DNA of 64,000 bases from Desulfosediminicola ganghwensis (GTDB lineage Bacteria; Desulfobacterota; Desulfobulbia; Desulfobulbales; Desulfocapsaceae), in the NCBI RefSeq assembly GCF_005116675.2, contig NZ_CP050699.1, positions 3,371,001 to 3,435,000 of the forward strand, written 5' to 3'. The stretch's first letter is position 1. Every line of letters begins with the position of its first letter. Below are positions 10,148-19,508 of the stretch, piece by piece. Position numbers and translations under genes: made by a program. The notes under the pieces are model-generated. The model did no database searches and was not told where the DNA came from. It saw nothing but the letters and a program-made list of their open reading frames with translations.

Positions 10148-10591
10148 TTATTCTTGGGCAGCTGGTTCTTCAGTCTCGGATGCTTCAGCTGTCTCAGCTT
10201 CAGTTCCAGCTTCAGCCTCTGCGGCTTCCTCAGCTTCTTTAGCAGCGGCGGCCTTACGAGCTTCAGTCTCGCCGATGGCGGCCTGGATCTCTTCGTCAGT
10301 CATGCTTTCTGCAGTTTTGATAGTAAGGTACTTGAGCACAGCATCGTCAATGCGGTACTTACGTTCGATCTCTGCTACAGCTGCAGGAGTTCCGGCGTAC
10401 TCACAGAAGACATAATATCCCTGGAGCTCTTTCTTGATTGGATACGCCAGCTTTTTCATTCCCCATTTGTTGAGATCGATAATGGTACCGTTCTCGTCAG
10501 AAATGATTTTGGTGGTGTAGTCAATTACGGTTGTGATCTCAGCTTCACCCAGGCTAGGGCGAAGGATAAGGATCAGTTCATACCTTCGCAT
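10148..10591 (-). CDS. rpsF: 30S ribosomal protein S6 with acidic/alanine-rich tail
   Basis: The first 100 residues are a standard S6 (MRRYELILILRPSLGEAEI, then WGMKKLAYPIKKELQGYYV). Residues from about 105 form a low-complexity Ala/Glu tail (AAAKEAEEAAEAEAGTEAE), making the protein 147 residues against about 100-130 usually. GAGGAGG lies upstream of the ATG. First gene of the ribosomal unit. Confidence 0.96.
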   Translation of the reverse strand: MRRYELILILRPSLGEAEITTVIDYTTKIISDENGTIIDLNKWGMKKLAYPIKKELQGYYVFCEYAGTPAAVAEIERKYRIDDAVLKYLTIKTAESMTDEEIQAAIGETEARKAAAAKEAEEAAEAEAGTEAETAEASETEEPAAQE

Positions 10592-10680
10592 GTGTTCCTC
10601 CTCGTGGACTCATGGATTTGGGCATTATGCCCGGATTGCGGCCCTCGCCTACTGTACTTCAGTGCAGAGAGCGAAGAGGT
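10592..10680 (-). promoter_or_regulatory. Structured 5' leader of rpsF (possible S6:S18-binding leader)
   Basis: On the minus strand the leader holds GGGCCGCAATCCGGGC followed by ATAATGCCC, including a GGGC-ATAAT-GCCC stem and two CCG trinucleotides. In many bacteria the S6:S18 complex represses rpsF by binding a leader hairpin with an exposed CCG. The resemblance is by eye; the exact fold was not computed. Confidence 0.35.
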
Positions 10681-10737
10681 GTATGGCCCTAAAAATATGT
10701 ATAAGGTCATACGGTTTTCAGTATACAACAAATAGGC

Positions 10738-10766
10738 ATGTTAAGTACATCTTGCCCGTCTGTCAA
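10738..10766 (-). promoter_or_regulatory. Sigma-70-type promoter for rpsF
   Basis: On the minus strand TTGACA (10766-10761) and TAACAT (10743-10738) are separated by 17 bases. It is about 150 bases upstream of the rpsF start. Confidence 0.7.
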
Positions 10767-10805
10767 AACTGCCTATATTACTTTTATAGGCTAGAAGTGT
10801 CAAAT

Positions 10806-11195
10806 TTATTTTTTAGACTTTTCTTCAGCCTTTATCTTGCGCCATTGTTCTTTTAATTCATCTTCATCCGTAATCTCCACCCCTGCAAAAACATGCGGAT
10901 GACGGCGGACGAGTTTTTCCGTGATGCCATTTATCACTTGGTCGAGAGTGAATTTGCCACTCTCTGAATTGATCTCAGAAATCATGACAAGGATAAAGAG
11001 CAGGTCGCCGATTTCCTCGCAAATATTTTCGGTGTCCTTTTTGTCGATTGCCTCGACAAGTTCATCAAACTCACTGTGCAGGTATTTTACCATGGAGGAG
11101 GTTGTTTGACGTTTGTCCCATGGGCAGCCGTTTTCAGAGCGAAGTTCCCTTATTGTATCCACCAGTCGTAAAAAATTAGATTGATTGTCTGACAT
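10806..11195 (-). CDS. mazG: MazG-family nucleotide pyrophosphohydrolase (single domain)
   Basis: The protein hydrolyses nucleoside triphosphates to monophosphates, clearing aberrant nucleotides. It has the start NGCPWDKRQTTSSMVKYLHSE... region typical of MazG, with metal-binding acidic motifs EFDELVEA and EEIGDLLF, and RRHPHVFAG. At 129 residues it is a single MazG domain, half the length of the E. coli tandem form. ATG at 11195 (MSDNQSNF) is chosen over an upstream TTG. No clear ribosome site is seen. Confidence 0.9.
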   Translation of the reverse strand: MSDNQSNFLRLVDTIRELRSENGCPWDKRQTTSSMVKYLHSEFDELVEAIDKKDTENICEEIGDLLFILVMISEINSESGKFTLDQVINGITEKLVRRHPHVFAGVEITDEDELKEQWRKIKAEEKSKK

Positions 11196-11303
11196 TGTAG
11201 TATATTGTTGAAGTTGCAATATTTGTCCGGGTTTGGCGAGAATATATCAAGAAACCCCTAAATAACATTGAAGTTTTATTAATAACACATTGTTAAAAAA
11301 AAG

Positions 11304-11332
11304 TTGACATTAAGTCCCTGACCAACTAAGTA
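11304..11332 (+). promoter_or_regulatory. Promoter for the AP2-domain gene
   Basis: TTGACA (11304-11309) is followed after 17 bases by TAAGTA (11327-11332). Confidence 0.65.
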
Positions 11333-11478
11333 GCTTTCCTTGAAAGGCGTTCGAGTTTACCGCAAGGTTTCAAGGCAGCCAGGTTGCGATCGAGGCAATA
11401 GCGTAACCGACACTGGGGTGGACTGTCATTACTTTTGCGGGGAGATCTCTTGAAGGTTTAATGAAGAAGAGGAATTAG
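11333..11478 (+). ncRNA. Structured leader of the AP2-domain gene, class unknown
   Basis: Between promoter and start codon lie about 145 bases with several stems visible by eye: GCTTTC/GAAAGGC near 11333, ACC-GCAA-GGT with a GNRA loop near 11359, and GGTTGCG/CGTAACC near 11382-11408. This density of hairpins in a leader suggests cis-regulation. I could not match it to a known riboswitch. A GAGGAA ribosome site precedes the ATG. Confidence 0.4.
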
Positions 11479-11925
11479 ATGGAAGAAGACAAAAAACAGA
11501 AGTTTCTATTGGAAAAGCATAAGGACATAGCACGCATTGATCAGGAGTCCAAGCGTACCCATGGCTGGTATGTAAGGGTTCGTTTTCTGGGGAAAACACA
11601 TTCGAAATTCTTTTCTGATAAGAAATGTGGCGGTCGCTATTCAAGTTTGTTGTCTGCAATTTCATGGCGGGACAAAATTGAAAAAAAGTTGGGCAAGATT
11701 CGTACCAACAAACATATGGTTACTGTCTCAAATTCCAGTACGGGTGTGGTTGGTGTGCGTCTGAATGAAAAACTGAATAGATATGAGGTGAGCTGGGTTA
11801 CCCATCAGGGTAAGCAGGGCAAGACTTCGGTTTCTATCAGAAAACATGGCAAGAAGGCCGCCTTTGCAAAGGCTTGTGCCATTCGCCAGGAAAAAGAACG
11901 AGCTCGGCTCGAATACACGATGTGA
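11479..11925 (+). CDS. AP2-like DNA-binding domain protein
   Basis: The 148-residue basic protein appears to hold two AP2-type beta-sheet/helix repeats: residues about 30-75 (HGWYVRVRFLGKTHSKFF, then a helix) and about 90-140 (GVVGVRLNEKLNRYEVSW, KGKTSVSIRKHGKKAAFAKA). Bacterial AP2 modules occur in phage and mobile-element nucleases and in small stand-alone proteins; this one has no nuclease motif. It stands alone with its own promoter, leader and downstream hairpin. A role as a small DNA- or RNA-binding regulator is inferred. Recognition by pattern only. Confidence 0.6.
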   Translation: MEEDKKQKFLLEKHKDIARIDQESKRTHGWYVRVRFLGKTHSKFFSDKKCGGRYSSLLSAISWRDKIEKKLGKIRTNKHMVTVSNSSTGVVGVRLNEKLNRYEVSWVTHQGKQGKTSVSIRKHGKKAAFAKACAIRQEKERARLEYTM

Positions 11926-11946
11926 CTCAAATCAGTCGTTGCAAAC

Positions 11947-11981
11947 CTCCGGCCAGTTCATTCTCAATGAGGTGGCCGGAG
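11947..11981 (+). terminator. Stem-loop after the AP2-domain gene
   Basis: CTCCGGCCA (11947-11955) pairs perfectly with TGGCCGGAG (11973-11981). No T-tract follows, so termination strength is uncertain. Confidence 0.5.
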
Positions 11982-12109
11982 CGACATTTGAAAAAAATGC
12001 CTGTCATGCTGTATCATCGTACTTATCATAATTGTGTTCCAGTTAGGCCAATAAAAGATATAATTGAAGTTGATACTATCCGATTTTTGCTCTAGCAGGC
12101 AAAAAGAGG

Positions 12110-12216
12110 TTGACAATTTATTGGAAAAATATTTTTATTTGTCGTTTTCGGATTTATACATTGCAGCGTTTGAGAATAGTGAGTCAACGAAGTTTCCATG
12201 TAAAGAGGTTTATATA
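12110..12216 (+). promoter_or_regulatory. rplU upstream region with TTGACA box
   Basis: TTGACA at 12110-12115 precedes an AT-rich stretch (TATTTTTATTT) that could hold the -10, but spacing is not ideal. The remaining bases to the rplU ATG would be a leader; AGAGG at 12204-12208 is the ribosome site. Confidence 0.35.
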
Positions 12217-12528
12217 ATGTATGCAATAGTTCGCACCGGCGGTAAACAGTATCAGGTAGCTTGCGGCGATAACATTCGTGTTGAAAAACTCGAAGGCGCA
12301 ATTGGTGATACCGTAGCCCTTGAAGACGTACTGATGGTTGTTGAAGGCGAGGAAGTCAAAATTGGCAAGCCTCAGCTCGACAACGCTCAGGTAGTTGCCA
12401 AGATCGCCGAGCAGGGTAAGGCTAAAAAAGTAATTGTTTTCAAGAAAAAGCGTCGTAAAGGCTATCGCCTCAAGAAAGGACACAGACAGTCCTACACTGC
12501 ACTGCAGATTGAGGAAATCAAAGCCTGA
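12217..12528 (+). CDS. rplU: 50S ribosomal protein L21
   Basis: The 103-residue protein starts MYAIVRTGGKQYQV and has the C-terminal signature KKKRRKGYRLKKGHRQSYT. A longer upstream reading frame from 12064 is an artefact: family members begin at this methionine and AGAGG lies before it. Pairs with rpmA, 86 bp downstream. Confidence 0.97.
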   Translation: MYAIVRTGGKQYQVACGDNIRVEKLEGAIGDTVALEDVLMVVEGEEVKIGKPQLDNAQVVAKIAEQGKAKKVIVFKKKRRKGYRLKKGHRQSYTALQIEEIKA

Positions 12529-12614
12529 TTGTAATTTTCTAAGAACAGGCTGAACTGAATGAGATGAATATCCGGCGCGGTGAGATCTGAACAGCCGGAG
12601 GAAGGAGTAAGACG

Positions 12615-12872
12615 ATGGCACATAAGAAAGCTGGTGGTAGTTCGAGAAACGGACGTGACAGTGCAGGTCAGAGACGTGGAGTAAAAAGATTCGGTGGTGA
12701 AGCAGTGAAGGCTGGTAGCATTATTGTTCGTCAGCTTGGCACCAAGATTCACCCGGGAACCAACGTAGGCTGTGGTCGTGACTACACTCTTTTTGCCAAG
12801 GTTGACGGTGTTGTAACATTTGAGGAATTCGGTAAAGATAAGAAGCGTGTAAGCGTTTATCCTGCCGTATAA
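12615..12872 (+). CDS. rpmA: 50S ribosomal protein L27
   Basis: The 85-residue protein starts [16 protein letters not shown], the flexible tail that reaches the peptidyl-transferase centre, and continues with the family core [31 protein letters not shown] precedes the start. Confidence 0.97.
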   Translation: MAHKKAGGSSRNGRDSAGQRRGVKRFGGEAVKAGSIIVRQLGTKIHPGTNVGCGRDYTLFAKVDGVVTFEEFGKDKKRVSVYPAV

Positions 12873-12901
12873 CGTCACCTGACAAGACAGTCGCGTAGCT
12901 G

Positions 12902-12977
12902 GCATCTCACTACGAGATGCGAGATACAGATTGAAAGACTCGACCTCCATTGATAGATGAAGGTCGAGTTTTTTTTT
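12902..12977 (+). terminator. Terminator of rplU-rpmA
   Basis: A first stem GCATCTC/GAGATGC (12902-12920) is followed by ACTCGACCT (12938-12946) pairing with AGGTCGAGT (12961-12969) and a run of eight T. Confidence 0.93.
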
Positions 12978-13008
12978 GCCTCCTGATGCATCGTTAAGTT
13001 GCGTATAG

Positions 13009-14076
<1,068 letters not shown>

Positions 14077-14173
14077 TCTGATAGATTTTTTCTCAAGAGA
14101 GTTTTTTGTGGGCCAATGTTTATGTGTGGAGTGTGGGCAGTAATTACGAGCGACCAGGAGGGCTGCAGGGGTC

Positions 14174-15331
14174 ATGACTATCCAGATGAGCCGCGAAGAC
14201 GGGTTGTATTATCGTCAGACGCTGTTTGATAAAGCGCGCAGAGTTGTAATCAAGGTTGGAAGTGCCATTCTCACCAATGAGAATGGCATGAATTATGATG
14301 TGATAGATAATATAGCCAGGGAGATAGCTTTTCTGCGCAATAGCGGCAGAGAAGTGATCCTTGTTTCTTCTGGTGCTGTTGCAGCCGGAAGAAAAAAAAT
14401 CTCGTTTGTTCCCGGTGGTGAACTTTCCATTCCCGAGAAGCAGGCTCTGGCCTCAATCGGACAATCTGTGCTGATGCACGTCTATGATGAAGCTTTTGCC
14501 AAGCATGGTCAGAAAATAGCTCAGCTCCTCCTCACCCACTCAGATCTTTCCCACAGAAACCGATATCTTAACGTTCGAAACACCCTGAAGACTCTCTTCA
14601 AGTTCGGCGTAATACCAATTATCAACGAAAACGATACGGTATCAGTCGAGGAGCTTCGTTTTGGTGATAATGATACCCTGGGCGCGTTGGTCTCGAATCT
14701 CATCGAGGCTGATATGTTTATCTGTCTCACCGATGTAGTCGGGCTCTATAATGGTAACCCCCATAATGACCCCAAAGCCAAACCTATCTATACGGTCGCT
14801 GAGGTGACCCCTGAAATCGAAGCGATGGCCGGCAACGTGAAGAGTGCTCTCGGAACAGGTGGAATGCAGAGTAAAATCAGGGCTGCAAAGATGGTATCCG
14901 CTGCAGGGGGAAGTTCGTTTATCGGCCCCGGCCGGGAACCGGATATACTCAAGCAACTTTTCTCCGGTGAGTTGATAGGCACCTTCTTTTTCCCAAGTGC
15001 ATCGAAGTTGCCGAGTAGAAAACACTGGATTGCCTATGTTTTGAAACCGAAAGGAAAATTGATTCTCGACCAGGGTGCATGTTATGCATTGAGTAAAAAT
15101 GGAAAGAGTTTGCTTCCTTCAGGAATAAATCAGGTTATCGGTGATTTCGGCGTTGGAGATTCTGTAGAATGTTGTGATCAAAATGGTGACGTTTTCGCGG
15201 TTGGCCTCATTAACTATTCATCTGCAGATATTGCCAAAATACAGGGTGTTCAAAGTCACATGATTGCAGAATTACTCGGCTTCAAAGACAGTGAAGAAGT
15301 GATGCATCGCGATAATCTTGTGCTGCTGTAG
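14174..15331 (+). CDS. proB: Glutamate 5-kinase
   Basis: First enzyme of proline synthesis, phosphorylating glutamate. The amino-acid-kinase domain has VVIKVGSAILT, VSSGAVAAGR, INENDTVS and GTGGMQSKIRAA. A C-terminal PUA domain (from about residue 290, ILDQGACYALSKNGKSLLPSG) completes the 385 residues. AGGAGG and AGGGG precede the start. Followed 48 bp later by proA. Confidence 0.96.
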   Translation: MTIQMSREDGLYYRQTLFDKARRVVIKVGSAILTNENGMNYDVIDNIAREIAFLRNSGREVILVSSGAVAAGRKKISFVPGGELSIPEKQALASIGQSVLMHVYDEAFAKHGQKIAQLLLTHSDLSHRNRYLNVRNTLKTLFKFGVIPIINENDTVSVEELRFGDNDTLGALVSNLIEADMFICLTDVVGLYNGNPHNDPKAKPIYTVAEVTPEIEAMAGNVKSALGTGGMQSKIRAAKMVSAAGGSSFIGPGREPDILKQLFSGELIGTFFFPSASKLPSRKHWIAYVLKPKGKLILDQGACYALSKNGKSLLPSGINQVIGDFGVGDSVECCDQNGDVFAVGLINYSSADIAKIQGVQSHMIAELLGFKDSEEVMHRDNLVLL

Positions 15332-15379
15332 TGTGTTGGTTCATCAACTGAAAAAATTATCAGGTGGATTTAAAACGGG

Positions 15380-16657
15380 ATGAAAGATATGACTGATACG
15401 AAGAGTCTGAATGAGACGATTATTACTATGGCCAAAGCTGCACAGCAGGCGTCCGTTGCTATGATGCCGGTCTCCAGCAAGCAAAAAGATGGCGCACTTC
15501 GTCGGGTTGCACAGTTACTTGATCAGAATCGACCGATTATCCAGTCTGAAAATGAAAAAGATCTGCTGGCCGGCAGAGAAAAGGGTCTCTCAAAAGCAAT
15601 GCTGGATCGTCTCGCTTTGACCGATAAAGTGATTGACTCGATGATTCAGGGGCTGCAGGAGGTAATCGCTCTGCAGGACCCCGTCGGTAGTGTTGATTCT
15701 TTAAAGCTCCGGCCAAACGGTCTGCAGGTGGGCAGGATGCGCGTGCCCCTCGGCGTGATTGCGATGATTTACGAGTCGCGTCCAAATGTTACCATCGACG
15801 CTGCCGCGCTCTGTCTGAAGACAGGAAACGCTGTACTTCTTCGGGGCGGGTCTGAAGCTATTCACTCAAATTTGGTCCTGGCCGGTATATTGCAGCAGGC
15901 ATTGCAGGAGACGGGTTTGCCGACGGATGCTGTACAGGTTATTCCTGTAACCGATAGGCAGGCTGTTAACTTTTTGTTGCAGCAGGAAGAAACCATAGAT
16001 CTGGTTATTCCAAGGGGAGGAGAGGGGCTTATCCGATTTGTGAGTGAAACATCGAGGATTCCGGTGTTGAAACACTACAAAGGAGTCTGCCATATCTTCG
16101 TTGATGAGTATGCTGATCTTGATAAGGCCACACCTGTAATTGTTAATGGTAAGACGAGCCGTCCCGGCGTATGCAATGCCCTGGAAGGTGTGCTGATTCA
16201 TGAGGCTGTAGCAGACAAATATGTACCTGAAATTGTTAAAACACTTACCGATAAGGGTGTTACAGTCAAGGGGTGCCAAAAGACAGTCGAGCTTTGCAAC
16301 TTGGCCGAGCAGGCCTTAGAGACCGACTGGGGTACGGAATTCCTGGAACTCACCCTGGTTTGCCGCGTTGTCAAAGATATGGAGGAGGCGTGCCGTTATA
16401 TCCATAAGCACGGTTCTAAACATACAGAGGTGATTCTGACCGAAAATTACAGTAACGCCAATGCCTTTATTTCTCATGTAGATGCTTCTGCAGTCATGGT
16501 TAATGCCTCAACCAGGTTCAATGATGGAGGCCAGCTTGGGCTGGGCGCAGAGATCGGTATCAGCACTACCAAGTTACATGCCTACGGGCCAATGGGTCTT
16601 GAGGAGCTTACTGCCAGGAAGTTTGTGGTTTATGGCAACGGTCAGGTACGGAACTGA
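15380..16657 (+). CDS. proA: Gamma-glutamyl phosphate reductase
   Basis: Second proline enzyme, NADPH-dependent reduction of glutamyl-5-phosphate. The 425-residue ALDH-fold protein has VPLGVIAMIYESRPNVT, the catalytic-cysteine segment SRPGVCNALEG near residue 260, and NASTRFNDGGQLGLGAEIGI. Its TGA overlaps the nadD ATG by one base, so translation is coupled. A second ATG three codons in is also possible. Confidence 0.96.
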   Translation: MKDMTDTKSLNETIITMAKAAQQASVAMMPVSSKQKDGALRRVAQLLDQNRPIIQSENEKDLLAGREKGLSKAMLDRLALTDKVIDSMIQGLQEVIALQDPVGSVDSLKLRPNGLQVGRMRVPLGVIAMIYESRPNVTIDAAALCLKTGNAVLLRGGSEAIHSNLVLAGILQQALQETGLPTDAVQVIPVTDRQAVNFLLQQEETIDLVIPRGGEGLIRFVSETSRIPVLKHYKGVCHIFVDEYADLDKATPVIVNGKTSRPGVCNALEGVLIHEAVADKYVPEIVKTLTDKGVTVKGCQKTVELCNLAEQALETDWGTEFLELTLVCRVVKDMEEACRYIHKHGSKHTEVILTENYSNANAFISHVDASAVMVNASTRFNDGGQLGLGAEIGISTTKLHAYGPMGLEELTARKFVVYGNGQVRN

Positions 16658-17304
16658 TGCAAAATGTCGGTTTGCTGGGTGGGACATTCGATCCCATCCA
16701 CGATGGACATCTTCAGTTAGCCAATGCGGCGAGAACTGAATTGGGTCTTGATAAGGTATTACTGATACTTGCCGCAGGGCCACCCCACAAATGTCATAAC
16801 AGTGTCACTGCATTTCACCATCGTAAAAAGATGTTGCTACTTGCTCTGCAAGATCGGGAATTCATTCAGCCCTGCTTTGTGGAGGGTGATCTTCCCGTGC
16901 CATCGTACACCATTGACACTGTCAGGTTTTTGAAAAAACGAGACGGCGATACTGTCAATTATTCCTTTATTATCGGAGTGGACGCATTTGCAGATCTTTT
17001 GAGCTGGAAAGAGTATAGGCAACTGCTGTCACTCGTTCACCTGATTGTTGCCAAACGCAAGGGGTTCAGTAGGCAGGGGGCACTTGACGCTATTGCGCTT
17101 CAACTCGGCTATCGCGTTGAAGCCTCAAACTCTAGATGGGTGGCAGAGGGTGAATTGAAAGACATTTATTTTCTTGATGCCCAGCCTGATGCCATCTCCT
17201 CTTCCACAATACGATCAGAATTGAGACGTGGAACAGTGAAGGTGGCAGGGGTACATCCGCAAGTGTTGGATTATATACGAAAAAACGACCTGTACCTTAC
17301 GTAA
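16657..17304 (+). CDS. nadD: Nicotinate-nucleotide adenylyltransferase
   Basis: Makes deamido-NAD from nicotinate mononucleotide and ATP. The 215 residues contain GGTFDPIHDGHL (nucleotidyltransferase HxGH motif), PPHK, and ISSSTIRSELRRG. The proBA-nadD linkage is common in proteobacteria. Confidence 0.94.
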   Translation: MQNVGLLGGTFDPIHDGHLQLANAARTELGLDKVLLILAAGPPHKCHNSVTAFHHRKKMLLLALQDREFIQPCFVEGDLPVPSYTIDTVRFLKKRDGDTVNYSFIIGVDAFADLLSWKEYRQLLSLVHLIVAKRKGFSRQGALDAIALQLGYRVEASNSRWVAEGELKDIYFLDAQPDAISSSTIRSELRRGTVKVAGVHPQVLDYIRKNDLYLT

Positions 17305-17469
17305 TCCTACCTCCAGTCATTATTTTCCACTCGGTTACCAGATTCATTGCATGCAGGGTATTCCCTTTATTGTGATGATTTCATTTGATTTTTCAGGAAA
17401 ATATTTTAGAGTTCATGTCCATGTCAGGAACTCTGAATTGGAATATTATTTCTGCCAGGTAGACTGCTT

Positions 17470-18108
17470 ATGTCTGACTCCAAACTTGGGAATACAGTGG
17501 AAACAAAAATTAAAATTCTCATTGTCGACGATTCCATAATTTTCCGGAAATTTCTTCAGGAAACTATGAAGGGGTTGGCTGGCATATCTATTTGCACTGT
17601 TGCCAAAAATGGCATAGAGGCACTGGATCTGGTGCTGAAAATTCAACCTGATGTCATTTTGATGGATCTGGAAATGCCGTTGATGGACGGTGTTACAACT
17701 CTGCAGCATCTGATGATACACAGACCCACGCCAACTATTATATTTTCAAGTAACGCGGATGAGGGCTCAAAAGAAGAGGTCGAGGTCCTGAAGAATGGTG
17801 CGGTAGGTTTTTTCAGCAAAGCAGATTTTTTTGTCAATGGCAGGCAAGATGCGTTTTCGGCCAGAATTCGCCTGGCAATAATAGCAGCGTCGAAAACTCA
17901 TGTTGAGCATCAGCCATTAAGCAGCCAATCATCTGTGGGCAGCACAGTGAAGAAAGAGACTAGCATGAGGTTGGTTTTCTGTGAAGAGTGCGGTGCCAGA
18001 AACAGTGTTGAATTAGAGGCAGATTTAAACAGCGATACCGTCTCGTTATGCAAGGAATGTGGTGATCCGTTAATAATAATTGAAGACATGAAAGCAGGAG
18101 CAGCCTGA
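17470..18108 (+). CDS. CheB-type receiver domain fused to a zinc ribbon
   Basis: Residues 15-135 are a response-regulator receiver: acidic pair VDDS, phosphoacceptor in ILMDLEMPLMDG, and the K of SKAD. The helix pattern and LMIHRPTPTIIFSS resemble CheB receivers, but no methylesterase follows. After a serine-rich linker the C-terminus (residues 170-205) is a zinc ribbon, CEECG-N20-CKECGD. An adaptor or transcription-related output is possible; none is demonstrated. No kinase is adjacent. It lies 47 bp before ung. Confidence 0.75.
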   Translation: MSDSKLGNTVETKIKILIVDDSIIFRKFLQETMKGLAGISICTVAKNGIEALDLVLKIQPDVILMDLEMPLMDGVTTLQHLMIHRPTPTIIFSSNADEGSKEEVEVLKNGAVGFFSKADFFVNGRQDAFSARIRLAIIAASKTHVEHQPLSSQSSVGSTVKKETSMRLVFCEECGARNSVELEADLNSDTVSLCKECGDPLIIIEDMKAGAA

Positions 18109-18155
18109 TGGAAGGCTCTTTATATAGAAGTACTGTGTTGGAGGAATAGCTTACA

Positions 18156-18821
18156 ATGTTATGGGAAGAAGAAGTCCCAATGCTTAACCGGGGAGTCCAT
18201 AAAGAACTTGTTGCCAAAGCGTATGGCCCGGCTTCACTTGGGCAGAGAGTTTACCCACCCAAAGAATGTGTTTTTCAATCGATGCGAGTCACCACTCTCG
18301 ACTCGGTCAAAGTTGTGGTAATCGGCCAGGATCCATACTTTAACGAGCATAATGGTGTCGGGCCTGAAGCGCATGGCTTATGTTTTTCTGTAAAAGATGG
18401 GGTACCAACGCCTCCGTCGCTGAGAAACATATTCCTGGAAATAAACAACACAGTTTATAAGGGAAAGGCGGGCAGGAGCAAAACAGACCTGACAGACTGG
18501 GCAGAGCAGGGGGTGTTGTTGCTCAACGCCAGCCTGACAGTAATAGCCAAGCAACCTAATTCACATGCAAAGCTTGGCTGGCATGAACTCACTGACGATA
18601 TCATTCAGACAATCTCCCGGAAGAAAGAGAATGTAGTTTTTATGTTATGGGGAGCATTTGCTCAGAAAAAAGCAGCACTTATTGACAGCAGCAAACACCA
18701 TATTCTTAAAACCAGTCATCCTTCACCACTTTCCGCTCATAGGGGATTTATCGGCTCTGGTGTTTTTGTGAATTGTAATAGATATTTGGAAAGCAACGGT
18801 ATGGCTCCAATTATCTGGTAA
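18156..18821 (+). CDS. ung: Uracil-DNA glycosylase, family 1, with enlarged motif A
   Basis: Removes uracil from DNA. Family-1 features are clear: VVVIGQDPY near residue 57, AHGLCFSV, PPSLRNI, WAEQGVLLLN and HPSPLSAHRGF. Unusually, GQDPY and AHGL are separated by ten residues (FNEHNGVGPE) instead of the usual five (HGPGQ), so the loop after the catalytic aspartate is enlarged and its usual histidine moves. GGAGG lies upstream of the ATG. Length 221 is normal. Confidence 0.93.
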   Translation: MLWEEEVPMLNRGVHKELVAKAYGPASLGQRVYPPKECVFQSMRVTTLDSVKVVVIGQDPYFNEHNGVGPEAHGLCFSVKDGVPTPPSLRNIFLEINNTVYKGKAGRSKTDLTDWAEQGVLLLNASLTVIAKQPNSHAKLGWHELTDDIIQTISRKKENVVFMLWGAFAQKKAALIDSSKHHILKTSHPSPLSAHRGFIGSGVFVNCNRYLESNGMAPIIW

Positions 18822-18840
18822 TAAAAAAATCCGATTAGCG

Positions 18841-18961
18841 CTCACCTTCAGCTTGAGAAGGTGAGAGGACAGAGGTGATGAGAGAGGTGTAACTGATTAG
18901 CAATTGCACAATCGCCTGAATCATTATGCAATCGGCTCGTAGAGAAGAGCTTTTTAGCTCT
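18841..18961. terminator. Hairpins between convergent ung and CBS gene
   Basis: CTCACCTTC/GAAGGTGAG (18841-18865) lies near a T-run on the minus strand; a second stem AGAGCT-TTTT-AGCTCT is at 18946-18961. The 228-bp gap holds no gene I can support. Confidence 0.5.
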
Positions 18962-19049
18962 AAGCTGTTACTCCTATCAACTTTCCCCTCACGCCTTGAA
19001 GCCGAGCTTTAGTGGTAATTCAATAAAAAAGCGAGAATCCTACACGATC

Positions 19050-19499
19050 TTAAGAGATGATGGTTCTTATGATGTCTCTTTTACCGATTATGCCTGTCAT
19101 TTTTCCGTCTTTGAGTACCGGCAGGGTGTGCAGTTTTTTCTCGGCCATGATGGTGGCAATCTCATCAAGCCCGGTCTCCTCTTCCACCGTGACAGGATCA
19201 GGCGTGTAGATTTCTGCAACCGTTGCACCTGCTATTTTCTTCATCTCCTGATCCATTTTGGCTGGTCTTTCCAGAAAGATAAAGGCATCGAGGATAGTGG
19301 CGACAGCCGGTATATGCACTTTTTTATTCTGATAGATCAGATCGCTTTGGGTAACAATGCCTATGAGTTGTTCATCCGCATCGACAACGGGTACACCGCT
19401 GATGTCTTTACTTGTAAACAAGAGTGCCAACTCTTTTACTGACACGTCTTTAGTGACAGTGATCAATTCTCTGGTCATGATGTCTGCAGCGATTTTCAT
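19050..19499 (-). CDS. Two-CBS-domain protein
   Basis: The 149-residue protein is a pair of CBS domains (MTRELITVTKDVSVKELALLF; ISGVPVVDADEQLIGIVTQSDL; TPDPVTVEEETGLDEIA; HTLPVLKDGKMTGIIGKRDI), a module that binds adenine nucleotides. It has no other domain. Its start is 9 bp after the nnr stop, so it is co-transcribed with the NAD(P)HX repair enzyme; a nucleotide-sensing role is inferred. Confidence 0.88.
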   Translation of the reverse strand: MKIAADIMTRELITVTKDVSVKELALLFTSKDISGVPVVDADEQLIGIVTQSDLIYQNKKVHIPAVATILDAFIFLERPAKMDQEMKKIAGATVAEIYTPDPVTVEEETGLDEIATIMAEKKLHTLPVLKDGKMTGIIGKRDIIRTIIS

Positions 19500-19508
19500 A
19501 GTGATGAC

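Noticed and set aside
11333-11478. c-di-GMP (GEMM) riboswitch before the AP2 gene
   Set aside because: The conserved GEMM core and tetraloop-receptor sequences are not present.
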